A stretch of DNA of 64,000 bases from Solenopsis invicta (taxonomy: Eukaryota > Arthropoda > Insecta > Hymenoptera > Formicidae): positions 9,568,141 through 9,632,140 of the forward strand of contig NC_052670.1 in NCBI RefSeq assembly GCF_016802725.1, written 5' to 3'. A program made the position numbers and the translations under genes. Shown piece by piece: positions 13,298 to 27,100 of the stretch. Within the stretch, counting starts at the first letter, position 1, and every line of letters begins with the position of its first letter. A model generated the notes under the pieces. It was not told the DNA's origin. It saw only the letters and a list, made by a program, of their open reading frames with translations, and searched no databases.

Positions 13298-15357
13298 GTA
13301 ATGGTTTGATATAACGAAGAAAATATTAGAAGTGATACTTCCTGTATACTCAATTATCAAGCTTAAAAAATATTTGAGTCAACAGCTTTTGATTAAAAGT
13401 TTTAAAAATGTAGAAATTTGTTCCCCTAAAATCTTTTAGTCACCTCCTTTATTCTTTTTATAACGAATCTGAAATTTCGTTTGTTATACATTTGAATTAA
13501 TGAAGTCTAAAGAGAAGTTTATATCGATATTTTTAATCTTTCAAACGTAATTTTTTATAATGGAATTATTAAAACGCTTTATCGTTACTTTAGACATAAT
13601 ATTTTGATTTTAAAAAATTCATTCCTCCATCCAAAACATCGATATCGTTCTGCGCGAATAAAATCAATTATTGTTTAATTTAATTGAAGCATTTAATATA
13701 TGAAATACGGTGAAATTTTTAATTTTGGAAATTCACTTCTGGTATGCGCGCACAGTGTATACCGATAAATCACGCGCTCTTTTTGTTTAATCGGTTATCG
13801 CAGCGTAACGGATTACGAGTTTGTAAATATAGTAAATGAGCACATCGATTTAATTATTAACGCGTTATGCGCGCGCAACTAAGCATAGCTTTTTTTATTG
13901 CCACATCACTTCGCATCTCATCTCTATCTCGCTGCAACAATTTTGCATTTAAACAGCAGGTAACGGTAATCGCTGCTAATGCGCCAATTATTTGGCGCAC
14001 AAATATTTAACACCGTCCGAATATGAATTCTTGCAGTTGACGCAGTCGAAAGCGGGCCTTTAAAACGGCGCAAACTTTTGCAGTTGCAATTCTTGGTGCA
14101 AAATACAAATGCAGCGTCCGCTCGAAGTATTAATACTACTGACGCGCGCTATCGCTCTGTGCCTTTGTCATATATAGCGCATAATAATTAACAACCATAT
14201 TGGTTTCTTGTAAAACCTCGACCTACTTTTCTGCCGAACACCGAGTACGTGCCTCCTTTGTATACTGCCATCGAGCATATATTTCTTTAATCTTTTTTTA
14301 GTACAATGTCGGTCTCTCCTCGTTTCAAAGATTACACAAACGACGCCTGTACACGTTGCGTGTTCGCTAAACAAAATGTTAAGTAAGAATAAGCCCCTGT
14401 TATTAAGAATAAACCGTTCTGTGAAATAAAAGTGCTTATTACTAAAAATTAAATGTTGTACAAACCATTCCTCGGCAGCTGTTATATTTTACCTTATACA
14501 CCGGATAGTAGTTGCTTAATGGGCATTAAGCTTAATGAATATTTGAGGACTCGGATTATACGAAACGATAGGCGGTATAATAAGCCGAAAGACTTACGGT
14601 TCGCCTTTAATTAACGTTTTGCGAAAACATTTCGCCATGTAGCTCTCATTTAGTAAAAGTAATCTCGGAGGGAATCACTGTCGAAATATCGCAGGCCCGT
14701 ATCCCGTCAGTGATTTTTTTTTGCGTGGGTAGCAAAACGCGCGTGAGACGCGACGAGGGTTTTCACGGTGGAAATATGAAAATCGAGGGCGCGGCCTCGT
14801 CGCACGATGGCGCCGAGTAAATTGAACAATAATCCGCAGACTCGGCGGCCGCTGGGTCAGCTGTAATCGCACCGGGGTAAGTGTCGCGCTAAGTGGAACG
14901 TGGCTATAGCAAAATAATGACGCGATCGTTAGAAAAGTCACAAGTTCTCGGTCCAATCGGAATGAACTGTTACGCTTCGCGAATTCCCTCGAATTCGCGG
15001 GCGGGTTGAAAAGGTCTCCCTTCTCTTTTTCGCTCTCTTAATAATTTAAACGTACTTGATGTTTACCGCGCGGGTCGGACACTTTTCGACGTTGAACTTT
15101 AAGGCCAAAGTCGAGGCGAGTTAATTTCACCGAGTACCTCCAGAGTGGCGTGTGTAATGCCAGCCGGTAAAGATCACGCCGCTAAACTTGTGTATCACGA
15201 TATTAGATTTCGTTAGATCCCCAAGATAAATATTAAAATGCGTGAGAGTATTAAATACCCGGTGAAATGGAAACTTGAGCGAGTTCGATAGTTGATTAAA
15301 GTTTATGCGACCATCTCGTATTACCATTTCGACTTTAAGTACTTTGCAAACGCAAAC

Positions 15358-15358
<1 letters not shown>

Positions 15359-15401
<43 letters not shown>
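15359..15401. repeat. (CT)n microsatellite
   Basis: A pure CT run of about 43 bp. The Arg/Glu repeat ORF on the minus strand is its translation and not a gene. Confidence 0.9.
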
Positions 15402-15404
<3 letters not shown>

Positions 15405-16249
15405 AAAGTATACATATTCGGACTGAACTGCTTTCGGAATGTTATTCCTCAAGTAAGAGAGCGGCGGCGTAGATATAGGTCGGCCTGATCGATGTGCTGG
15501 TGATCACAACCTCATAATTGCCGTCGTAAATCTTCCGTCATAATCTGCTCCTTTGTCTCGTAAAGAGGAAAAAAGAGAGGAGAAAATATTCGTGCCACAA
15601 TTGAGAATTAGACCGTCCTCGAGGGGAATTCCTGCTGGACCTAAAAAAAAAAAGAAAGAGAGGAGGTGGGGTAAAAGTCTCGAAAGAAATGGGACGATAG
15701 ACAATGAAAATTGGCCTGCAGATCATGAAGCGCCGTTCTGTTAAATTGTACGATAGTCCGTCGATAGATTGTGCCGATAATTGTTACAACTTGGATCGCG
15801 CTGGAACGCAATTCCACCGGCCACAAAGTGATGATTCTAGTTCCGAAGTGACACATACGTGCGGCTTCCGCATGGCATGATGTAGGTCAATATCACCCTC
15901 GCACCTTCTTTTACTCTTAATCGAAGAGTAACTTTGCGCAATGCGCTTAATCGTAATGATCTTTCAACGAGAGAGTCAGGATTTTAACAAGGCTAATCTC
16001 ATTAAGAACTTATATATAGAGTTAGCCTCGTGCAGGACACGTGTCGCGATCGCAAAGCCGTAAACGTTGGAAAATTACGTTTCTGCTCTACATTTCTAAT
16101 GCTTCGAATATTATTATTATTGTACCTCCTATTACTTAATTTCTTAAAGCGAGATTATCCAAGGAAATTGAAGTAAATAATTCATATACACTTATAATAT
16201 GTATTTAATCAAATTAGTCTTAGCGGCGATTAATGTCCGCTCTCTAAAT

Positions 16250-16440
16250 GGAAATCAGTGTATTATTAAAAGACGGTGAAGAATCTGATTTTAGTGATGA
16301 ACTTATAACTATGTTAATCAGTGATATATGCACTGTCTTTCAGTGATAATACACTGAATCCTCTCAGTGTATTATCACTAAGAGTACCCCCTCTTAAGCG
16401 GAATCACTGAAAGACGGTGAATAATCACTAATAATCGAGT
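16250..16440. repeat. Foldback cluster with a perfect 16-bp hairpin
   Basis: The arms 16342-16357 and 16364-16379 are perfectly complementary (AGTGATAATACACTGA and its inverse) around a 6-nt loop. Flanking pieces repeat the same sequence: AAAGACGGTGAA occurs near 16268 and near 16411, and CTGTCTTTCAGTGAT is inverted as ATCACTGAAAGACGG. This looks like a small foldback transposon, possibly rearranged. Confidence 0.65.
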
Positions 16441-18674
16441 ATAGCACTGCAAATCAATAAGATTTTACTGATTCAGATTTAAAGAGCATACATCACACTT
16501 TATTCAAGACACGTTATCCTGGATACTTAGGACGTCCTCTGGTCGTCTTTAGGACGTTCCTTAGAGGTCTGTGCTGTATGGGTATATTCATCGGTCGCTT
16601 CTTTCACGAATTTACATTTTATTCATACACTTTGAATGTGGAGAAATGAAAATATATCTCTTCGTACTCTCTCGGCTTACACTAAACAAGCTTAAAGGTG
16701 GCACATTAATCTTAGTATGCACTTTTTGAGAATGTCGCACATGTAACTATAAAGGGGATCCAGAATTTCACCGTTTTAGTTTATCAAAAGAATTTTATTA
16801 TTCTTTTTTTACACCCGTTTTATTTATTAAAACGTATTAATTATAAATTACAAAAAGCTTGCTCAAAATTTTATTACGTTTACGTAGAACGAATCGTAAT
16901 GCGTAGTCATGATTCTCGATTAATCGGCGATTTTCTTCGTGTGATTTCAAGCGAAGAATATTTTCGCGGTTAAAGAAATTTTATTGATTCTTCCCAGTCT
17001 ATCGTTGTCTGTTCTTCACATTTTTCACGCTGATGAGCATATCGATCTCGTAAAGGGATTCCAATCCGGACGTTCATTTTACTCGAGAGATTATCCACGA
17101 GATCGGAACGCTTAAAGAATGCCGCGAATTAATCAGGATGAAATTTTAGATCGTGCACAATAATATGCCTTTTCGTTTGTTAACGGTGACAGTGAAAGCC
17201 AAATGATGATTTATTTGGACCGTTCCACAAAAGAATTACGCAAGTATCAATCTCTGCCACTTTTTCCAATATTTATCCTTTTATTATGCCACTTCGCGGC
17301 GCTTACCTTTTTATTTACTCACGCAATTTTTAGCGGCTCATTATGCCGCAACTCGGCGTGACTTATCGCTACAGAGTACTGCAATACGCTTTGATGTTTC
17401 TGCATTAAACTGTGTTAAACTAGTTTGTCTCCGCTCGAGTTATTTTAGATTACATCCTCGTAAAATACCATTCCGCGCATTACCGCAACAATCGGTATCG
17501 CCACAACTTTAGTGTTTCCTAATTAAATATATTAGATCGTTCAATCTTGTCGCTGCTGGCAAATAGTGGAAAGCCCGTTGGTGAATAAGCGCCATTATAA
17601 TACGTACCAAAGAGGGCAGAATTTAATGCAGTTTGACTTCTCACAAAAGACAGCAAACCGCTTATCGCTCTATTCTCGTAAGCATCTCGTTAATTACGAA
17701 GCGTTTGCAGTCATCTTTATGAATATTGGCTAAGTTCCACTGAGATTAATATCGTCTTTATTGTATTGCTTACGTCGCGACGATTAGATAATAAATTATT
17801 TTCCAGTATTAATATAAACTTGATGATATTCGAAATAAATCTCTCGTTAACCAATGATGAATTATTCTCAATGATGAAATATTTAAAATATAATTATATA
17901 AAATTGATTTTTATTATTACTTAAAGTCGGATGTTAGCATTGTTAATGTTATACGCGTTTAAGTGAAATGTGAAACAGAGTGTTTAATAATTGAAAAGAT
18001 ATAATGAAACCTGTTTGTCAGAAATAATAATTTTATTCAATTTAATGCAATTTTTGCTGGTCAAAAATTAATCTTCATTTATAATATTTTTTGATAATGG
18101 AAATAACGAGTTTACGCAAACATGGTTATGTTTAATCGGAATAAATGTCAATGTTGAGTGTTAATTCGCATGTATAATTTGATGTCCTACGCGTCGTTTA
18201 TCGAATGATATCACTTTATTCTGATACACTGTGACATTTGCTGTTTACCGCCTTCGTTTAAACTTCTTTTTCAATGCCCTAAAGTGACAGTAACTTGTCT
18301 TGAGGCCATTACGCGTTCACGCCGGTGTGAAATTCATCTTCCAAGGCAAGTGCTTTAATTAAATGTCAATCCGATGTTTTTCGCATCATTTGACATGGGT
18401 CAACATCGCTTTGCGTCTCGGCCTCTAATTAAAGGCACGTCTCAAATCAAGCGCTTGTCGCTTCTTTAAACAAGCATATGTTTTTCTTCTTTACATATCA
18501 TATGCATGTCACGCCGCTTTCCCCACTCGCGAACTAAATGCTACTTTCGACTTTTTTTTTCTTTCATGCGAAAAAACATCAAATCTCAAAACGAATTACA
18601 GTGGTCTGCCTGTGACAGCATCGTGGTGCTTAAACGAACAAATATTTTTATGTACAAACTGTGCAAGCATATTA

Positions 18675-18703
18675 TACACACACATACACACACACACACA
18701 CAC
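18675..18703. repeat. (CA)n microsatellite
   Basis: A CA dinucleotide run of about 29 bp with one T interruption. It explains the His/Thr-rich ORFs here. Confidence 0.85.
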
Positions 18704-18959
18704 GTACACGCGTACGCAGTACTTTCACGCGCCAATAAAACGAAGTCGTGCGAGTTGGATGGTAAAGAATCGGCTTGTCAAAGGCTATATGCATTGCAAC
18801 TGTAATCAAATGTAATCACGATACTGGTGGCTTCAAATTTTATCGGCACTATTTATTTTAATCTGTATCGCTGTAAGATTAGCACGTTCGCTGCTATTCT
18901 TATAAACAAAAATAGACGTACGAAAAAAGCATCTGCTCCTAAAGAAATAATTAACTACA

Positions 18960-19073
18960 ATTAAAGATAGAAAGCTAAGATTTCTTCCTTTTCCTTCTGA
19001 TTAAATGCCGAAAGTGATTAAAGATAAAAAGCCAAGATTTCTTCCTTTTCCTTCTGACTAAATGCCGACTGAT
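18960..19073. repeat. 57-bp tandem duplication
   Basis: Two adjacent copies start at 18960 and 19017. Both contain TTTCTTCCTTTTCCTTCTGA and AAATGCCGA and differ at only a few positions. The pyrimidine-rich core is the most conserved part. No coding potential is seen. Confidence 0.85.
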
Positions 19074-19583
19074 CGAACATACGCGCTTTAGAAAATTTGG
19101 TTGCAATGAAATCAAGATCAATCACTGCACATTTAAACGATGAAATTTGTTTATTCGTTTATTCGTCATTTCACATTGTTGTAGCATTAATAGCAATATA
19201 TATGGCGTACGTATTATACTTTGTTAACACGAGAAATCTGCGCATTATGTAAGCTTGCAACGTGCAGCCGTATCACGAGGAAGAACGACACTTGGAAAAA
19301 TATGTAATCGAGATAGCCGAAGTCACGAAATCTCTCATTGATTCGGAATCATCACATTACAGTCGCCTACAGTTCGAAATTTTCGGTATGCGTGTATCGT
19401 AATTGCAAACTTGTGACTGCTGGCTTCTACGACTTGACATATTTTTCTCGATGTTGTCTGTGTATCAGTCGATGTTCAAGCTTTCGTAAGCACTGCATTA
19501 CTGTTTGTTAGTGTTATCACGAGCTAGCTAAGGATAAATGATTGTCGTTATTGTGATTGTAACTGAATGTTTCTTGCTTGCAG

Positions 19584-19607
19584 CACCAGAGCGCCGCCCA
19601 GGCATTG
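19584..19607 (+). CDS. Nckx30C: NCKX coding exon 2 (24-nt microexon)
   Basis: The sequence TTCTTGCTTGCAG is followed by 24 nt and then GTGAGT, giving strong splice sites on both sides. The eight codons read His-Gln-Ser-Ala-Ala-Gln-Ala-Leu. The microexon starts and ends in phase 0, matching the phase-0 end of exon 1 and the phase-0 start of exon 3, so it can be included or skipped without breaking the frame. The encoded octapeptide would sit at the start of the large cytosolic loop, just after the conserved RSTDQLMP segment. Alternative splicing of NCKX loops is known in other animals; here it is inferred. Chance pairing of two splice motifs is the alternative. Confidence 0.7.
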
Positions 19608-19980
19608 GTGAGTCGCATGTCTCTTTCTTTTCCTTCCTGTCTCTGGTTTCTTACATGCATACTTTATGTACATCCTTACATTTTCTGTCACCATTACGTT
19701 TCATATTGCTAATAACGTTTCTCGTAATGTCAAAATTAAGGCAAGTAATTGTGTTTTATAAATTTATTTTTATTATAACAAATATAACAAATGTGTTGAT
19801 TATTGTTGATTAATTCACGAGAAAAGGTTGAAGGAAATTAACAAAATCAACGATATTTTCCTTGTCGTAATTATAAGAAACTGCATCATGACATAGATAT
19901 ATGTGTAGAAAATTACCTTCTTATTTGTGAAACGTATCCTCTGTGTATGGCGTGTATATGATTTTTTCTACACGTTACAT

Positions 19981-20206
19981 GCACTGAGGAAAAAAGTTTT
20001 TAAATTAATTAAATTTTTCAAATTGATTAAATTTCTTCTATTCAAACATTTGTACATTTAACTCAAATACAAATGCTTGAATTTTAATTTAAATATTTAT
20101 ATATTTAATTTAAGTATATGTATATTTAACTTGAATACATAAATACTTGAAGAAATTTAAACAAATTGAAAATTTTATTCAAGTTAACAACTTTTTTTCT
20201 CAGTGC
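19981..20206. mobile_element. MITE family A, copy 1
   Basis: The ends are inverted repeats, GCACTGAGGAAAAAAG at the left and CTTTTTTTCTCAGTGC at the right. The interior is an imperfect palindrome built of short steps such as AAATACTTGA and TCAAGTAT. There is no ORF. The same ends recur at 31788-31999 and 55800-56498. Confidence 0.75.
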
Positions 20207-21393
20207 GGAGCGACGTAATTTAAGTTACACAGATATCTTATTTAAACAAAATTGAAACAAAATATTGCACAAATACGTGCAATTGAATGGTACAATGATA
20301 CAATGATTGAAGTAAAATTTAGCCATGCGGTTAGTATTAGTCTCTGCTGTAAGACATCATGTTATTTATATTTTTACATTTTTCAATTAATATTATATCA
20401 CAAAAAGAATAAGAATGTCCTGAAATGGAATAAGGTAAGCTCAAGAAACCGGGAAGTTAAAAACTGAACCTTTAAACTTTACGAAAGCGCAACAATTTTT
20501 ACGCTATGCTCGTATACCAACTTTTAACAAATTCCATCAAGATCGAGCTTTCTAAACTCGTTTTGGCATCTCTCTTCGAAAACATCCTAAACATCTGAAA
20601 TCTAATTTATATTAATAACTTCTGCGATCCCACGGTTTGTTTTATAACATGCAGCATAACTATCGCCAAGTTTTACATTTCCTGTTTATATATAATGAAA
20701 TATTACTTACAATTAATTACTCACTAAAGCAAAGGCATGCAACACTTTTCTTTCTCTTTCCCTTTTTATTTAAATTCTCAACAGATACGACGAACAAGAG
20801 TAGTAAAATTGATTCTAAAATTCATGAAGTTTAATTTAGACGAAGTTATACATAATTACATTTAAACGTACGATCACGTGCCTGCGCTTAATCAATACAA
20901 TGTTCAACTTACTGAATTACATCGAGCCGGAGATCGCGGTAGTGCACAAAAATAACTCATCACTGTATTTCAATGAACAATCAGCGAGATTGTTTCGCGT
21001 GGTCGATGAAAGCTCACGCTGGTCGATCTGATACGAGAAATAGAGGCGGAACGACGGTCGGATGCACGTGAATATAAATTTATCTACAGCTTCTACGACC
21101 TCATCTCGCTTTGATAAATCCTCGACGATCCTCCTACGATTTTCCGAAGTGTTTCCCAATCGCAAGGAAACGTGAGGAATGCACCAGCCACAATCGGCTT
21201 ATTCCGGCGTGCGTCACGACGTCAGATGATTCGTTGCACAGGATAGGATGCAACAGCTCCTCGTTGCTCGCTTCTACTACAAAATAATTTACTCCTGATG
21301 GACGGCGCGGAAAATCCAATCGCTTGGATAATTGAATTGTCGGGCCGATCGGAGGGAATCTCCTGCAAACTTTCGCAAGATTGAGCTTTGCTC

Positions 21394-21416
21394 TTTTTTT
21401 TTTTTTTTTTTTTTTT
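21394..21416. repeat. Poly-T run
   Basis: A 23-bp T homopolymer. On the minus strand it gives the poly-Lys in two short false ORFs. Confidence 0.9.
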
Positions 21417-22959
21417 GGTGCTCGCATCATCGTCCAAACGGCTTCGGCCAATTGTTCCTTAAAACGAGACTTACGTTAGAGACTTTCCGTCTGATATATC
21501 TCTGTACATGACAGACAGACGTCACTGGAGCCTCGAAGTCGTTTTGCCTTGAACTTTTTCGCCTTTAAATCTTATTAGGCCAATGTGCCGGAGTTTTTTA
21601 GAATGAGATCACAAGTTATTCATGGAAGCTTGTTTAACGATTAAACATGAGTCCTCGTCTAGCCACTTTAGATTGAAAGATTGGCACTAGAAGCTGTTAG
21701 AGAATAACCGTTTCCAATTACAGAAAACAAACTGTTATGAACCATTTGAAAGAAACCTTGCTACGTTTCACATTGATGAAGCAATTACATTTACCGAACT
21801 TAAGTCTCTCTGGTAAATATAAAAGCGTCGTATGAAATAATATGACAACAGCAACGTGATACAAAAGTTTGCGATATTAAAAAAAATTGAGCAATAAGGA
21901 GAGACGTGGAGGATAGAATTTGTCGAAGATTTCATCATTTATTGTCTATTATTCGGAATCCTGTTCAGGAAAGCGCGTGCGAAACGATTGTGTATCGAAA
22001 CACAAACTGGGTCAGAAGTATTGTAAAAGTTGTATAATTGCAATCGACTAGGAGATTGGGCTAACGGTATCCGATTCGAAGTGAGAGACTTTGATTAAAC
22101 TCTCCAACTCCACGCGCTAGAGCGGCAATAGAGTTGCCGTAAACTTCTCCCAATTTGAGGCTTTCGAGTGGTTCTTTCCGTTGGTTACATCAGTGCGACA
22201 TGTCTCACCGCACCCATTAATTTTAGACCAAACGTCCATGATCAAATGCTTGATCGTAGTTGAACGTTTTGGAAAGCATCGCAATTACTAGCACTCGCAT
22301 TCTAATAACGCGCGTGAAAGTGCAGCATGGTAATCTAAATGCATTTCTCTCTATCTGTCTTTTCGTGTCTCTTAATCAAAGACATCTGCATTTTATGACA
22401 CACAATTGGCACGCTTCGAAGCTCATCAATTCTTGAGATGGCGAGTACAGTTGAATTCCGTTGTTACTGCTTTTCCGTAATGGTGATTGATTTTCTTTTA
22501 CGTTGCACTTATTTGTGTCATAAGAAACTGTCATCGCGATAACATTGTATTTTCTCAAAATGTCTGCTAAAACTAGTTGAACTAGGTGGGAAAAATATCG
22601 TGTAATTTTATTTGATATTTTATTTGATCTTCAAAGAAAAAAGAAAATTGAAACACATTTATAAACAGTTATTGTAGAGATTATTTTGACAATTTATTTA
22701 TTAACGATTAATAGTTATATAAGTAATTCTTCAAAAACTTTTGACATTATTTTCACAAAAATGAAAGAAAACGTGACATTTTTGTTTTATGCCAATTCAT
22801 TAAAATTATTTTTCACATTTATTGATTATATAAATAAAAATCACGCAAATTTTATTTTATGAGCTTTGAACTTTTTGTATTGTGTACGTATATGTAAAAC
22901 CTTCAAGTCTCAATAAATATTTTAATTGATAACAATTTCTAATTTACGCAATATTTGCA

Positions 22960-23198
22960 CGGAAAAAAACAGTTTTGCTAAAGTGTCTAAAAATTTAGTC
23001 AGAATACCAATCTGAAAATTATTTTATCGAGCCATCAAAATAATTATCTAGGACACTCAATTTGATGGCTATCAAAATTTTTCCCAGCTCATCATACTTG
23101 GGAATTCTTTATATTATTTCAGTTATTTTAATCCAACAATTTTTTAGACCCACATGTAGCTAAATTTTTAGATACTTTAGCAAGATCGTTTTTTCCTC
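22960..23198. mobile_element. Foldback MITE, about 240 bp
   Basis: The left arm (GGAAAAAAACAG, TTGCTAAAGTGTCTAAAAAT) and the right arm, read in reverse complement (GAGGAAAAAACGATC, TTGCTAAAGTATCTAAAAAT), align over about 45 bp. The middle is AT-rich and non-coding. Confidence 0.7.
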
Positions 23199-24061
23199 GA
23201 ATATATATGCATAATAAGTTCAAAAACAAAAGTAGAAATTTGTGAAAAATTAATATGAGCTGAACAAGGAAAATTATTATAGACAAATAATTGGTATTTG
23301 CGTATTATCTGAAAATTTATTCCAAAATCAATAAAAATATATATCGTAAATATTATATAATTTAAGCTTGTTATATATATTACTAAATGTAATGTTTTTT
23401 TTCCATTTTTTTTCACTGATTTTTTGTTCAGAAATATTGAATGACAGCATACTGAATACTTCATGCAGGGATCACGCAAATATCGTAATTTATTCGATCA
23501 CAATGCAATAACGCCACCATTCACTATTCTAAACGTCAAATTTTATGTCCTCAGCATTTAATTAAAATTTAAAAGACCTTTCTGTGCGTTTTGATTGCAC
23601 ATGCAAATTACGTTACCGCGCTGCTGTCAATAAAATATATCTTGCCTGTGTATATTATTATTTCAAAACTATACTGTCATATGCATAGTTTTCTTCCGTG
23701 TAAGCCCGTTTGTGTATCAATTTTAATGTTATTCATATTAATCCGAATTATATCGCTATCAATAGTAATCTATCGCGCGGTAATTATATTTACTTTTATC
23801 AAATGTGATTGTCGAGTGTTATCAGATGCGTATATTCTTATTGGACAAGCATAACGAGAACAAGATTGCTGATTCGCGGAACGGTCTTGATCAAATAAAA
23901 GGTAGTTTACTCGTTCACATTGAGCATGCAAATGAATACTTCAGCTTTGCTGTCTAAGCTAACTTAAAATTAAAGGACTAACGTAGAGCTTAATATGCAA
24001 GCAACCTCATTATTCAGTCATGTACAGTTTTATTAATCATTTACCTCTTAACACGCAGTCG

Positions 24062-24112
<51 letters not shown>
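24062..24112. repeat. (CT)n microsatellite
   Basis: A nearly pure CT run of about 50 bp. Confidence 0.9.
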
Positions 24113-24114
<2 letters not shown>

Positions 24115-27100
24115 GCTTCTTTCATACGCACATTCTTACTTTTTCTTGCTTGGTTGAATATTTATTTTAACTCATTCTCTACCGCAATTATAGCTACCTT
24201 TCATCCTAACTATGTGAAGCACACATAAGTAGGTTAATAATAAAACTTGACTCAACGACTCTTACGCTTGTGTATCTGAACTATGAGCAACAGCAGAAAT
24301 AGAATTTATTGTCACATTTATAACTTTGCTTTTAGGGGTATTGTCGCCATTGACATTCTTGATTTAAACGACGCTTGAAGTATAGTATGACGCAGAATAG
24401 AATTTTAAACTACAATTCTGTGGTATAAGATATTGACTATAATGTCATGCACGTGTAATATATAGTGACACTTATATATTTTTGTCGCTTATTGATGTGT
24501 GCAAAGTATGTAAGAAGAAAATATTTTTAATACAACTTTAGCTCCAACAATATTCCTACAAAACGCTATCTTCTTTGCTTATTCCTGACGGTCGATTATT
24601 ACATTAAATTAGCATAATGCAATTTGATCATTGCATGCACGAGCATGACATAATCCTTTGCATTTCCACCAAAGATTGTAGTCACCGCAGTAGCTACAGT
24701 TAAATAGCTTACTTGTACATATACATGAACCATCCAATATATGTTATATGTACATACGCAAACTCCGGCCGCTTCAATATTAGGCTACTGGCTCAAAGTG
24801 ATTTTTCCAATTCACCATTCAGTCATGTTAGTTTTTCTGTTGCATCATAAAAAGGAGTACATAATTTTTTTTTTTTATATTTTAGCAGCGCAATACAATT
24901 ACATAAATAATTATTTTGTCCATCACACGAAGCACGTAACACGTTGTTACCAGTTGTCACAACAACAGATTTAGTTAAACATGTATTAATCACGATTGAC
25001 TTGGTTCGGTAATTGTTCGCGTGTGCTGCTTCAGGTTTTATAAAAACTGTTAGTGCTAATCCAGACTACATTTATTTATTCATGCTTTCTTTATAATGCA
25101 CATTGATATGTGCCAATGCATTATGTACCTACTCTTTAAAACGGAAATTTGAAGAGTCTACACTCGTGCTTGTAATATATTATATTGACATCTGTCGGCT
25201 TTGTTGTTTTCTTACAAAAACTTATTTTGTTTCTTGACTCGAATGATTTAATGAAGATTTAATTTTAACGAGCAAAAATCATATTTGTTTCATTTCCATA
25301 CTCTTAAGATCTTACCACAAAATGAGAATCTAAGATGCATATCTAAAACTTAAACTTATTACAAAATAAGAATTATGAGATACACATATACTAGCATTAC
25401 ATCGCATTAACTTAAAAATATGACGTCTTTTTTAATCTAGTTATCTGTTTAAGAGCGATAAAAGGTCGTAAGTAAAATGGGCTATTTTTGCAATAATTTC
25501 GTATTTTACAGTCTGTGAAATAAATTGTTCTAACTTTAATAAATGAATGGAAGAGAAAATTACATTCCTCAAACACATGGAGGAAAAATCTTAAGTATAA
25601 TAAAAGTACTTTTGCACATGCGTAGTGACAAATGTATATAATCACGAGTTAAAATATCATTTGATGTAATTTTAGTATCGTAGAGAATTATGAAATGTTG
25701 CTCACTCGTAAATTACACTCATTACTCACTTATGTTGGTTTCAAAGGTATTTTGATGCGATATATCGCGTTACAAAGAAATACCGTTTAATTTCTTCATT
25801 TTTGCAAGCATCATCTATTTACCTCTTATAAACATTTATATGTAAATCTTATGAGAGTTGAATAGAAATGCTAAATAATCGTCATTGTAAGTAATTACGA
25901 TATTGATCTTATCATCTATAATTTGAAGGACAATGTTTCCATTTCATAAGACATCAGAAACTCTTAATTCATTGACCAAATTAAATCGCGGCATTGGCGA
26001 AGCAACGGGAACAAATCCAATTTCAGTTAAGAGAAACTCTGAGAGGGTATCTCGTAGAAAGGAGAAAGCTGTGACATTTCCCAGAATAAATACACCGGAT
26101 ACAAACAAATTGCCCTCGACATCGTACATTTTTTCATGTGCACCGGTTTCTTTCCATTTGGGAAAGAACGATTTTTTTTCCAGATATATTATCTTTACGA
26201 GTGAGCTGTATACATTTGCGATCTTTCAAACTCCTCTTTTACGAGCGCCCTTAATAAACTTATGACCCGCGCACGCTTTTATCGCCGACTTCACGTTAAT
26301 GTGGATCTCCCAGGGTAGCAAGTGGGGCGTAAAATTTCCGCAATCATCATCGTTCCAATATTGAATTATATACAAAGAAAAAATACGCGGTATATCTATG
26401 TATATACATATATAAAATTAATAAAATTATGAACAATTTATAGTGAGGAGAGTCAATTTAAGTGATTTTATTATACAAAGAATCAATTTACAGTGATTTT
26501 ATTTCAAATTTGATAAGTCCAAGAAAAAGATTTATTTTAAAATCTATATGAAAAAAACAGCAGAAATGCAATACTATTCTATTGAAAGTAAATATTTGAC
26601 AATTCTCGTTATTTGTCGAGATCCTATTGTAGGGTATTATATGTAGATTGAACGTTATATTTTAATACATTATGTAGATCGATTCTCTCGCAATATAGCG
26701 CATGGCAATATAACATCATCTTCTATATCCTTAGAATAGTATGATCTCCGTCGATTGCTAATGCATAGGTGTTTTCGAGCGTAACTACTGTACTCAGCGA
26801 TAACAGGCCATTAATTATCACATCGGAAAACAGATAATCGCATAAGAGAACATCATCCTGCGATATTGCGCATCGATTTTATCGCGCTTTTTCTTGCGTT
26901 ATTGGAAACGTAGCCACTTTGTTTACGTAATTATGCCTTTCTTTGTATTGCCAATTTGAGTCAAATTTCATTGCATGGATTTGAGTTTGCATCAATTTTA
27001 TATCAACAATTTTTATATCGATTTATTCGTATATCGCATTAACACGTAACTTTCATATGCTTTTTACACAATTTAAACTTTTTATAAAACACTCCTTGCA

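Larger units (their letters stand above)
7542..19583 (+). other. Intron 1 of the NCKX gene (12.0 kb)
   Basis: Donor GTATGT; acceptor TTCTTGCTTGCAG. No supportable coding exon is seen inside. Contents I can name are TA, CT and CA microsatellites, one MITE of family B (12836-13297), a foldback cluster with a 16-bp hairpin (about 16250-16440) and a 57-bp tandem duplication (18960-19073). Two short ORFs with ordinary codon use, 8755-9054 (minus) and 10652-10936 (plus), resemble no protein I know. The remainder is AT-rich DNA without recognisable signal. Confidence 0.85.

Noticed and set aside
13950..13966. CAGCAG followed by GTAACG as a recursive splice site
   Set aside because: Preceded by an A-rich stretch and not by a pyrimidine tract.
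18506..18815. Two ORFs with His/Thr repeats
   Set aside because: Produced by the CA microsatellite.
25933..26265. ORFs on both strands (110 and 61 codons)
   Set aside because: Composition is ordinary, but no family is recognised and both strands are open, so neither can be supported as a gene.
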